Virus record (IMG/VR): IMGVR_UViG_3300017739_000160 | Location: 1-20,281 of that record | Source: a virus | Direction: 5' to 3' (one strand) | DNA length: 20,281 nucleotides | Shown: piece by piece, positions 1 to 6,193 of the stretch | Numbering within the stretch: position 1 is the first letter of the stretch | How the letters are laid out: every line of letters starts with the position of its first letter | The notes under the pieces: generated by a model | Databases searched by the model: none | The model's input: the letters and a program-made list of their open reading frames with translations, nothing else | What the model was told of the DNA's origin: nothing | Made by a program: the position numbers and the translations under genes

Positions 1-1227
1 CTGAACTGCTGATGCTTGCTTAAACATTCTAATTATCTTTATAACATTTTGAGCCTCAGTTGCAGATCTAGGGGAAAGAAAGAAATCAAATGAAAATTGT
101 CTGAGCTTTGGTCCATTAAATAATAACTCTAAATTTGGGTTGATTACTTTACCTTCAGTTCTGGAAAGAAGACTTTTCACTCCCAGTGCTCTATTCACAA
201 AGGTAGCTTTAAGTGCTTCCTTAACTGCCTCAGAATTAGTTGTGAATTTTCCTAAAGTTTCCTCAAGTGTATTATTTCCATCACCAGGTCTCCCTTTTAA
301 TGCGAGGTTAGCGAGTGCAGCCTTGAATGCGTTTAGCTCATCTCCTCCCCAATCAACTTGATTTTGATCTCGTATTCCCCCGGGTATTGGTAGAATAATT
401 GTTCCAATATATTCACTGGTTTTTCTCCTGATATCCCGATCAGAAAATCCCATTTGCTCTCCAGAGCCTTCAAATTTTGTGGGTTTGTATTTTAAAATTC
501 CAAATTTGATAAAATCTTGTACCTTTGGGTCTAGATCTTCTGGATATCTGATAGCTGATTTTGAATAGCTGTCCCTTGCTTTAGCAGAGGCTGCTTGAGC
601 TAGTCCTTCTGAGAGAGCAGCATTACTCTGCTCTGCTTTTTCTTCTTCCTTTACTTTCTTTTCTTTCTCACTTTTAAGTGCTTCTGCTACAGAATCGTCT
701 GTAACAAAAGTTTCGTGAAGCTTCAGTATGCTGTCCTGAGCATCATTAACTTTTGCATTTGTTTCCGATCCGGGCTTTGCTAAATCCTGCAAGAATGATT
801 CCGGAACAGTTTTGGTTATCTCTTCATCTTCTGATATATCCCAAACTGGATCATCTTCTTCCCTTTCTTCTTCTGGTTTTTTAGTTGCTACTAGTTTGCA
901 TGTCCCATCATCAATTTTACTTTGGTTTATGTGAGTTTCTTTTGTTGGGCACTTATATAATTTTGTTGTATTGGACTTCTCTGGATCGAAATCTATTTCA
1001 CCAACCGTATCTTCTATTGGTCTGCCACGTTCATCGTATTTTGGCTTTGTAATTACCGCATTAGATTCAATTACTGTATGGAGGGTAACTTTATCCTCAG
1101 AAGGATTGTCTCCATATATTATTTCATTTCCTTGCCCACCATATACTTCATCTTCCGAACCTTCAAATCCTACATGCGAGGAGGATCCATAAAATGTAAC
1201 TTTTATCTTATCTCCTTTTTTAGCCAT
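1..1227 (-). CDS. 48: Baseplate tail-tube cap protein, gp48-like (C-terminus beyond window)
   Basis: This is the first 409 codons of a protein that runs off the left edge with no stop. The N-terminal ~230 residues are hydrophilic and low in recognisable motifs, with acid-rich and Lys/Glu/Ala-rich stretches. The end of the visible part has a gp48-type signature, FSFDFFLSPRSATEAQNVIK followed by a hydrophobic helix, which I align with the 'FTWDLTPRS' segment of T4 gp48; it is preceded by LLFNGPKLR. T4 gp48 (364 aa) caps the baseplate hub and, with gp54, starts tail-tube polymerisation, so this protein is longer than T4's. The start at 1227 follows a 27-base gap and a GCTAAATAAATA motif. The family call rests on remembered sequence patterns; gp54 is the alternative, as the two share a tube-like fold. 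Confidence 0.72.
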   Translation of the reverse strand, partial: MAKKGDKIKVTFYGSSSHVGFEGSEDEVYGGQGNEIIYGDNPSEDKVTLHTVIESNAVITKPKYDERGRPIEDTVGEIDFDPEKSNTTKLYKCPTKETHINQSKIDDGTCKLVATKKPEEEREEDDPVWDISEDEEITKTVPESFLQDLAKPGSETNAKVNDAQDSILKLHETFVTDDSVAEALKSEKEKKVKEEEKAEQSNAALSEGLAQAASAKARDSYSKSAIRYPEDLDPKVQDFIKFGILKYKPTKFEGSGEQMGFSDRDIRRKTSEYIGTIILPIPGGIRDQNQVDWGGDELNAFKAALANLALKGRPGDGNNTLEETLGKFTTNSEAVKEALKATFVNRALGVKSLLSRTEGKVINPNLELLFNGPKLRQFSFDFFLSPRSATEAQNVIKIIRMFKQASAVQ

Positions 1228-1242
1228 TTTATGCAGAACTTT

Positions 1243-1254
1243 TATTTATTTAGC
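1243..1254 (-). promoter_or_regulatory. Candidate T4-type late promoter upstream of gp48
   Basis: On the minus strand this reads GCTAAATAAATA, containing AATAAATA (1243-1250), a match to the NATAAATA form of the T4 late -10 element. It ends 15 bases before the gp48 start, so the leader would be very short. AT-rich DNA produces such matches by chance, but this one lies in one of the few intergenic gaps. Confidence 0.4.
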
Positions 1255-1767
1255 TTAGGTTTTAACTATTTTCATATATGGGACAGACATGAGATCCTTC
1301 AACTCTTCATCATAGACTTCATATAAGCTAGATCTCATTCCATCTCTAGAGTAGTTTCTAAATTCATTCCAATGAAAACTTATACCTTTCCAACCTGTCT
1401 CTGTATAGTCAACACAAACAATCAAGGGATGATAGTCCCACTGCTCTTGTTTTGTTGTTACCATATATCTATATGTATAATATCTTCCTAATATTGGAAA
1501 ACTAGTTCTCCTTTCTTCTCCTAGGATATCAATAATCATATCCATCCTTTGATCTACAGTTAAAGATGGATTATATAAATCTTCAAGTCTAGGTAGGATT
1601 TTATTTCTAGTTTCTAACTCAGTTTCTGTTGGAACTGATTCATTTGCAATCTTTCCAAGTCTTGTTACTGGTCTTGCAGTTTTGAATTTAGAACGAAGAA
1701 ATCTGGCAATTTTAGTTCCAACTTCATATAGTGCTTGTAAAAATGCTGACAGTGGATTTCTTTTCAT
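1255..1767 (-). CDS. Conserved phage protein of unknown function, 170 aa
   Basis: I do not recognise a named family with confidence. The protein has a basic N-terminus (about residues 1-40, many Lys/Arg), a helical acidic middle, and a beta-rich C-terminal half built around GRYYTYRYMV, YHPLIVCVDY and GWKGISFHWNEFRNY. The order 'YYxYxY - hPLIxxxxY - GxxGxxxHW - RxY' resembles a motif that recurs in small virion-associated proteins of T4-like phages of marine bacteria, so a structural or packaging role is plausible but inferred. Its ATG overlaps the gp4 stop in an ATGA (1764-1767), so translation is probably coupled to gp4. It lies between head completion (gp4) and tail cap (gp48) genes. Confidence 0.6.
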   Translation of the reverse strand: MKRNPLSAFLQALYEVGTKIARFLRSKFKTARPVTRLGKIANESVPTETELETRNKILPRLEDLYNPSLTVDQRMDMIIDILGEERRTSFPILGRYYTYRYMVTTKQEQWDYHPLIVCVDYTETGWKGISFHWNEFRNYSRDGMRSSLYEVYDEELKDLMSVPYMKIVKT

Positions 1768-2204
1768 AGACCTAACTCTTCTTCTGTAATAAGTTTAAAT
1801 TCTATTCTGCGATCATCACACCACTCTTTTGCTGCTTTCCACTTTGCTTGATTAACTGCATACGTTGTGCATTCATATATGTAGGATTTTGTTGGCTTCT
1901 TTTTCTTAACTGGCGGCTCTGTTTGTTTTTTTGGTTTGACTTCAATCAAGTATTTTTTAACTTGCCCATTAGACTCTTTTACTTTGATTATAAAGTCTGG
2001 AAAGTACCTATGAGATTTATGATCAACAGGTGAGATATAACGAATCCACATCTCCTCAGAACTCCATTCTAATATGTTTGGGTTTGAGTCACACCACTTA
2101 CAAAATTTTCTCTCCCAACTACTTCTACATATTATATTATCAACGTTTCCTCTATATTTTTGCGGATATGATGGACGATAAATACTCTTCTTACTTTCTC
2201 TCAT
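1764..2204 (-). CDS. 4: Head completion protein gp4, PD-(D/E)XK-like fold
   Basis: The 146-aa product matches T4 gp4 (150 aa) in length and pattern: a Tyr/Lys-rich start with YRG, CRSSWERKFCKWCDSNP, YFPDFIIKV, IEVKPKKQTEPPVKK and a C-terminal QAKWKAAKEWCDDRRIEF segment. gp4 acts after DNA packaging, when filled heads are completed before tails attach. The residues E31, P69-D70 and E88-V-K90 form a PD-(D/E)XK arrangement, as in TnsA-like and restriction-type nucleases, with E31 in the first helix. This points to DNA-end binding or cleavage, although nuclease activity is inferred here. It is the first gene of the leftward unit and shares an ATGA with the next. Confidence 0.9.
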   Translation of the reverse strand: MRESKKSIYRPSYPQKYRGNVDNIICRSSWERKFCKWCDSNPNILEWSSEEMWIRYISPVDHKSHRYFPDFIIKVKESNGQVKKYLIEVKPKKQTEPPVKKKKPTKSYIYECTTYAVNQAKWKAAKEWCDDRRIEFKLITEEELGL

Positions 2205-2220
2205 ACATAGTATATAATAA
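2177..2220 (+). promoter_or_regulatory. Candidate promoter elements for the rightward unit
   Basis: Two AT-rich elements precede the rightward unit. GATAAATA (2177-2184) fits NATAAATA exactly but lies inside the gp4 reading frame, 59 bases before the ATG at 2244. TATAATAA (2213-2220) lies in the intergenic gap, 23 bases before the ATG, and also resembles a sigma70 -10 box. A rightward promoter is needed here because genes diverge; which element is used cannot be decided from sequence. Confidence 0.4.
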
Positions 2221-2234
2221 ACATTCTAAAAAAA

Positions 2235-2242
2235 TATTTAGC
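2235..2242 (-). promoter_or_regulatory. Candidate late promoter for the leftward unit (gp4)
   Basis: On the minus strand this reads GCTAAATA, ending 30 bases upstream of the gp4 start at 2204. The same octamer lies upstream of gp48 (1247-1254). It matches six of eight bases of T4 TATAAATA. It sits in the divergent intergenic region, where a leftward promoter is required. Confidence 0.35.
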
Positions 2243-2243
2243 A

Positions 2244-2930
2244 ATGTCAGAGGAAAATAAAAATCAATTCAAATCAAAGAAAAGTATTGATGATATAAAA
2301 TCTTTAGTTCTGCGACCATCTTTAACCTCTCTATACAGAGTAAGTATTGATACTTCCAAGCTTGATGGTGCTATGAATGGGGAGATTACGAAGTATGTGG
2401 GAATTGAGAAAAAATTGTATGAAGAGGGTATTAGTCTTCTCTGTGCAGAAGCATCCTTACCTGGATCAAAATTTATGACTCATGAGATCTCAAATGATAG
2501 GACTGGTATCAGTGAGTTTCATCCATACCGAAGGATGTTTGACAATCAAATAGAGTTAACTTTTTATGTTAATGGTGAAGATCATTTACCGATTAGATTT
2601 TTTGAGGGGTGGATGAAATTCATTTCCAATGATCTTACAGTTGAATCGGGCGAGTCCTTCTCTCCAACTAAACCATATAGTATGAAATTTCCTAAAGACT
2701 ATATGTGTAGTGATGGCTTTCAGATAACAAAATTTGAGAAGGAGCATGAAAATAGCTCATCACTTACTTATAGATTTTATAATTCTTTTCCTTTAAGTAT
2801 CAATTCAATGCCTGTTAGTTATGATACATCTGCAGTTTTGAAATGTAATGTTACAATGAGTTATACTAGATATACAATGACACCATCTCAAAAGAAAAAA
2901 AAGGATTCTAAAGAAGAATCCTCTACATAA
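2244..2930 (+). CDS. Tail-tube-fold baseplate protein, gp54-like
   Basis: This 228-aa protein has the layout of the T4 tube family (gp19, gp48, gp54): a core starting LLCAEASLPGSKF, then a FHPYRRMFDNQIELTFYVN strand-rich block, a FFEGWMKFISND helix, and a closing NSFPLSINSMPVSYDTS segment followed by LKCNVTMSYTRY. The 'aFPxxIxxmxlSYd...l.c.vtmsY' ending is the most family-specific feature. The Lys/Ser-rich C-terminal tail (about residues 212-228) is low complexity. In T4, gp54 (320 aa) starts the tail tube on the baseplate; with a gp48-like gene nearby on the other strand, that role fits. A diverged tube or other tube-like baseplate protein is the alternative. No clear ribosome binding site precedes the ATG. 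Confidence 0.55.
   Translation: MSEENKNQFKSKKSIDDIKSLVLRPSLTSLYRVSIDTSKLDGAMNGEITKYVGIEKKLYEEGISLLCAEASLPGSKFMTHEISNDRTGISEFHPYRRMFDNQIELTFYVNGEDHLPIRFFEGWMKFISNDLTVESGESFSPTKPYSMKFPKDYMCSDGFQITKFEKEHENSSSLTYRFYNSFPLSINSMPVSYDTSAVLKCNVTMSYTRYTMTPSQKKKKDSKEESST
2902..2922. terminator. Perfect 8-bp hairpin at the end of the gp54-like gene
   Basis: AGGATTCT (2902-2909) and AGAATCCT (2915-2922) form a perfect 8-bp stem with a 5-base loop, inside the last codons of the gene. An A-tract lies directly to its left, so the structure resembles an intrinsic terminator for leftward transcription. In the rightward direction no T-run follows. It may stop antisense transcription, stabilise the mRNA 3' end or be fortuitous. 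Confidence 0.3.
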
Positions 2931-2945
2931 ACTTAAAAAATACCC

Positions 2946-2953
2946 CATAAATA
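2946..2953 (+). promoter_or_regulatory. T4-type late promoter CATAAATA before gp26
   Basis: CATAAATA is an exact NATAAATA match lying in the 49-base gap before gp26, with 26 bases between its end and the ATG at 2980. That spacing suits a late -10 element with a short leader. It is the best-placed late promoter candidate in the window and would drive gp26, gp51 and the tape-measure genes late in infection. Confidence 0.6.
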
Positions 2954-2979
2954 CTTCTACTGATATTGGTTTTTAAAAT

Positions 2980-3699
2980 ATGCCATTGCCAAAAATTGCT
3001 GCTCCAACATATGAGCTTGAATTGCCATCAACTGGAGAAACTATAGAATACAGACCATTTCTTGTTAAAGAAGAGAAGCTTTTAATAATTGCTCTTGAGA
3101 GTGAAGATATGAAGCAGATTACAAATGGTATTAAAAATGTACTACGAAATTGTATTCTGACATCTGGTATAAAGGTTCAAGATCTTCCAACTTTTGATAT
3201 TGAATATTTGTTTTTAAATATTCGTGGAAAATCTGTTGGCGAATCTATCGAGGTCAATCTTCTCTGTCCGGATGATGGGGAGACAGAGGTAAAGGCAAAG
3301 ATTTGGTTGGATGATATAAAAGTCAAGAAGTATGATGATCATAATGATAAAATCAAAATCGATGATACTATAATGGTTCAGATGAAATACCCATCTCTGG
3401 ATCAATTCATCAAAAGTAATTTTGATTTTTCTAAAAAGACTAGTATGGATCAGACTTTTGAGTTAGTTGCTTCTTGTATTGGAACAATTTTTACTGAGGA
3501 AGAGGCTTGGTCTTCATCAGATTGTACTAAAAAAGAAATGGTTGAGTTTTTGGAGTCAATGAACTCATCTCAATTCAAAGAGATTGAAAAATTCTTTGAG
3601 ACTATGCCAAAACTATCGCATGAAATAAAGCTTACAAACCCAAATACCAAGGTCGAGAGTGATATTTTACTTGAGGGACTTGCATCTTTTTTCGCCTAG
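2980..3699 (+). CDS. 26: Baseplate hub/tail assembly protein gp26
   Basis: The 239-aa product fits the T4 baseplate gp26 family (T4 gp26 is 208 aa): the N-terminal LPKIAAPTYELELPSTG, YRPFLVKEEKLLIIALES, a NCILTSGIKVQDLPTFDIEY segment with FLNIRGKSVG just after it, and a helical C-terminal half. 'Pfl.kEEK.LL.A.es' followed by 'fdieylflniR.kS.Ge' is the family hallmark. T4 gp26 is needed for hub assembly. The gene is preceded by a late promoter but no good Shine-Dalgarno. Its last codons TCT TTT TTC GCC TAG contain a slippery heptamer in the right phase, so about the last residue could be bypassed by a -1 frameshift into gp51, giving a 300-aa fusion. Together with its place upstream of the tape measure, this suggests it acts as the short form of a tail-assembly chaperone. 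Confidence 0.85.
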   Translation: MPLPKIAAPTYELELPSTGETIEYRPFLVKEEKLLIIALESEDMKQITNGIKNVLRNCILTSGIKVQDLPTFDIEYLFLNIRGKSVGESIEVNLLCPDDGETEVKAKIWLDDIKVKKYDDHNDKIKIDDTIMVQMKYPSLDQFIKSNFDFSKKTSMDQTFELVASCIGTIFTEEEAWSSSDCTKKEMVEFLESMNSSQFKEIEKFFETMPKLSHEIKLTNPNTKVESDILLEGLASFFA

Positions 3700-3728
3700 G
3701 CATGGCTCATATGGATCTTATGAGCTAT
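3673..3728 (+). promoter_or_regulatory. Candidate programmed -1 ribosomal frameshift signal (gp26 to gp51)
   Basis: Three elements are seen in order. GAGGGA (3673-3678) is SD-like and lies 8 bases before the slip site. T TTT TTC (3687-3693) is a canonical X XXY YYZ heptamer, with TTT and TTC as the zero-frame codons 237-238 of gp26. After an 8-base spacer, 3702-3711 pairs with 3719-3728 (10 bp, one G-U, 7-base loop). A -1 slip continues as CGC CTA GGC and then the gp51 ATG in frame, with no stop. The elements and spacings match those known to stimulate -1 frameshifting in bacteria (for example dnaX) and in lambda-type tail chaperone genes. The activity itself is inferred. Confidence 0.7.
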
Positions 3729-3881
3729 TACAAATTAAATTTTTCTCTAATGCAGTACCATAAATATTCATTGACAGAGATTGAGAATATGATCCCCTGG
3801 GAGCGCGATGTTTATGTTATATTATTAAAAAATCATCTTGAAGAAGAAAAACTAAAAGCAGAACAAAATGCCAACCGCTAG
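3702..3881 (+). CDS. 51: Short gp51-like baseplate hub assembly protein, probably made mainly as a gp26 fusion
   Basis: This small gene encodes 59 residues: MAHMDLMSYYKLNFSLMQYH, then KYSLTEIENMIPWERDVYVI and a Lys/Glu-rich end. The 'YYKlNFslMQyHKySltEiEnMIPWERdvY' pattern is the conserved core of gp51-type hub-assembly factors in T4-like phages of marine bacteria; T4 gp51 itself (249 aa) is far longer. In T4 it is catalytic for hub assembly and not part of the virion. The ORF starts 2 bases after the gp26 stop in the -1 frame, has no adjacent Shine-Dalgarno, and its ATG forms the base of a hairpin (3702-3728), so independent initiation should be weak. Its stop overlaps the next gene by 14 bases. 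Confidence 0.8.
   Translation: MAHMDLMSYYKLNFSLMQYHKYSLTEIENMIPWERDVYVILLKNHLEEEKLKAEQNANR
3759..3766 (+). promoter_or_regulatory. Possible internal late promoter CATAAATA in gp51
   Basis: An exact NATAAATA match lies inside gp51, 101 bases before the ATG at 3868. Codons for Tyr-His-Lys-Tyr naturally give this string, and those residues are conserved in the family, so it may be fortuitous. If used, it would add transcripts for the tape-measure genes. Confidence 0.2.
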
Positions 3882-6192
3882 GCCAGAAACTATACAAAAG
3901 ATGCGTAGCAAGCTCCAGAGTTTACTGGGGCTGGATTTGTCTTTGCTTTCTAACGATCAAGTTGAAGAGTTGAGTGATGAATATCTAAAAAAAGAAGATA
4001 AGTATATAAGTGATATAACTGATTCTGCTAAGGAGAACACTGCTCTCCATAGAATGGCTCGTAAGTTTTTCAAAAAAAATACTCAAGTAGATAGATTGGA
4101 AGGGGCTCGTGAAAGAGATTTGGAAGATGATAGTGATCCAAACCTTAGAAATCGTGCCGATAGAATTATCTCTCAAGAGCAAAGGGGCTCACAAAGGAAT
4201 AGACAATTCTTTAATAGCGAAGAATTTAATAAGAACTTTTTCAACAGAGCAAGATATGATAGAGAAACTCTAGATACGGAGAGGTTTATTGGGAGGGATT
4301 CTGGTGATGCAGATGATACGGATGATGCTGCAAATTCAATAAATGATATAGAAGAAAGTGTAACAAATATTGAAGAGGTTTTATCGGAGCAGGATACTTC
4401 TTTAGATGGTATTGTTGATGGGTTGAGGGAAGAAAGAGATGCTGAGAATAACTTAAGAAATATCGCTAGAAGAAATAGCTCTAGAGAAGAGAGAAGAAAT
4501 AGACGGCAGAAGCAAAAGGAAAAGAGATTAAAGAGAGAGGCGGCATCGGAAAATATTATCAAAGGTTTGGTGGCTGGCGTTCAGAAAACACTAGCTCCAG
4601 TTAGTGACATTTTTGATAATGTATTTAAATTCATTTCAAATATATTTCTAAGTAAAATTCTTGAAGATCTTTTGAAATGGGCAAGCGATCCAAAAAACAG
4701 ATCTAAAGTAAAAAATATTATTAGATTTCTCCAGACCTGGTGGCCAGCAATTCTTGGTTCATATATTCTATTTGGCACTACCTTTGGAAAATTTATAAGA
4801 GCATCTATTGGGGCGACAGTAAAGGGAGTTGGAGCTTTAATTAAGGCAATTCGTTTTCTTAGAACTCAACAGAGGATGGGAAATCTTCGTGGGGCACTTT
4901 CTGGAATGCTTGGCAAAGGTGGAAAAGCTGCGTTAATTGGTGCTGGCATTTTGGGAACAGCAGCCATAGGTTCTGCTATAGTTTCTGCGGTATCTACTCC
5001 AAAAGAAGAAAAAGAACTTGAAAGTTCTGGGGATGATTTGGAGGGTTCTTCTACCCCTGAACTTCAGTTTTCTGGTGGAGGTGAAAATGATTTGAGTAGT
5101 ATGAAGCCATTTGATGCTGAAGATGGTGGTATTGTAAAGGGAAAGAAGGGAAAGGATAAAAATCTTGGTTGGCTTACAGATGGTGAAATCGTATTGACTG
5201 AAAAAGCCAGAGATCGTGCTATTAAAGAAACGGGAATGGACCCATTGGTATTTAATATGGATGGGTCTCCTGATGCAAACAGGCCAACAATCAAAAATGA
5301 AATTTACTATGCATCTGGTGGTGGTGTCATTGGGCGTGATAAGTACCTGGGTCAGGGAGAAACTACTGCGGCACCAAAAATGATGACGCCTAATAATTCA
5401 TTCTCAAATAATTATTTGGGCAATTTTACTAATAATATTTTTGACAACTCTTCTGACAATTTTACTAACAATATTTCTGATAATTCTTTTGGTAATTTTA
5501 CTAATAATATTTCTGATAATTCTTTTTTAATGTCAGAAAATATGTTTTCTTCGGAACAACTTTTTAATATTCCTTCTGTAAATGAAGATACATTTTTTCC
5601 ATCTGAGAATAATTTTATGAGTTATCCCACGGTTAATTCTTCTAATAGATTTTTTGGTGGCAATACAAGTGTTGATAATTCTAAATCACATTCTAAAAAT
5701 ATTTTTGGGAAAATACTTGATAATAGTATAGTCAATAATATTATCAAGCATGGTAGTAATATTTTTAATCTTGGTAATACAGTAAGTAATACCGTAAGAA
5801 ATGATTCTGATATATCAAGTAGTACAATTATAAAAGAAAATACTGGGATGGACATACCTGGTGGTACAGCCGATCGTCAGAAATTGTCTATTAATGTTCA
5901 ACCCGGAGAAGCGCATGTAATTGTTCCAAATGAAGTTGTCCAACGTGGCGGTCTCCATCATATTGAAAATATTATTAACATGTATGATGATGGAACTTCA
6001 TTCGCAAGTCGTAATAGTGGCAATATTGAGATGCCAGAACCTCCTCAAATCAAACAACCAAGGATAACATTTATTTCTTCCCCAGACCAGAATCAAACTA
6101 TTGAGACTGGTGGATCTGAATTAGGTGAAGTTGAAATGTTTGATGCTACATTTGCATCATCTAGAAAGCTCAAAACTTTGGGGGTAGGATGA
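3868..6192 (+). CDS. Large tail protein, candidate tape measure (774 aa)
   Basis: No close named relative is recognised, but position and architecture suggest a tape measure or companion. Residues 1-235 are highly charged and helix/coiled-coil-like, ending in an Arg/Lys/Glu-rich run. Residues about 235-335 hold amphipathic and hydrophobic helices (IIRFLQTWWPAILGSYILFG), and 354-376 a Gly/Ala-rich membrane-like segment. Around 425-470 is GWLTDGEIVLTEKARDRAI, and around 670-700 MDIPGGTADRQKLSINVQPG with EAHVIVPNEVV after it. Such 'PGE.xvxP' segments recur at the C-termini of phage tape-measure proteins. Between them is an Asn/Ser/Phe-rich region with three 12-residue repeats (518-553). The start overlaps gp51 by 14 bases, suggesting coupling; no strong Shine-Dalgarno is seen. 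T4's own tape measure gp29 (590 aa) is not clearly recognisable here. Confidence 0.6.
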   Translation: MPTARPETIQKMRSKLQSLLGLDLSLLSNDQVEELSDEYLKKEDKYISDITDSAKENTALHRMARKFFKKNTQVDRLEGARERDLEDDSDPNLRNRADRIISQEQRGSQRNRQFFNSEEFNKNFFNRARYDRETLDTERFIGRDSGDADDTDDAANSINDIEESVTNIEEVLSEQDTSLDGIVDGLREERDAENNLRNIARRNSSREERRNRRQKQKEKRLKREAASENIIKGLVAGVQKTLAPVSDIFDNVFKFISNIFLSKILEDLLKWASDPKNRSKVKNIIRFLQTWWPAILGSYILFGTTFGKFIRASIGATVKGVGALIKAIRFLRTQQRMGNLRGALSGMLGKGGKAALIGAGILGTAAIGSAIVSAVSTPKEEKELESSGDDLEGSSTPELQFSGGGENDLSSMKPFDAEDGGIVKGKKGKDKNLGWLTDGEIVLTEKARDRAIKETGMDPLVFNMDGSPDANRPTIKNEIYYASGGGVIGRDKYLGQGETTAAPKMMTPNNSFSNNYLGNFTNNIFDNSSDNFTNNISDNSFGNFTNNISDNSFLMSENMFSSEQLFNIPSVNEDTFFPSENNFMSYPTVNSSNRFFGGNTSVDNSKSHSKNIFGKILDNSIVNNIIKHGSNIFNLGNTVSNTVRNDSDISSSTIIKENTGMDIPGGTADRQKLSINVQPGEAHVIVPNEVVQRGGLHHIENIINMYDDGTSFASRNSGNIEMPEPPQIKQPRITFISSPDQNQTIETGGSELGEVEMFDATFASSRKLKTLGVG
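5419..5526 (+). repeat. Three tandem 36-bp repeats in the 774-aa gene
   Basis: Units 5419-5454, 5455-5490 and 5491-5526 are direct, in-frame 36-bp repeats differing at a few bases. They encode GNFTNNIFDNSS, DNFTNNISDNSF and GNFTNNISDNSF. The second and third units differ at only a few positions. Flanking Asn/Ser-rich sequence looks like further decayed copies. There are no spacers, so this is not a CRISPR. Copy-number change would alter protein length by 12 residues per unit. Confidence 0.93.
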
Positions 6193-6193
6193 T

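Noticed and set aside
140-361. 73-aa plus-strand ORF at the left edge
   Set aside because: Antisense to the gp48-like gene, which has recognisable family motifs in the same span.
2030-2260. 76-aa plus-strand ORF crossing the divergent region
   Set aside because: It overlaps gp4 antisense and the start of the gp54-like gene and shows no conserved pattern.
4173-4562. 129-aa minus-strand ORF
   Set aside because: Antisense shadow of the charged coiled-coil part of the 774-aa gene; Ser/Leu/Phe-rich low-complexity translation.
5419-5526. Possible CRISPR array
   Set aside because: The 36-bp repeats are directly adjacent with no spacers and are in frame within a gene.
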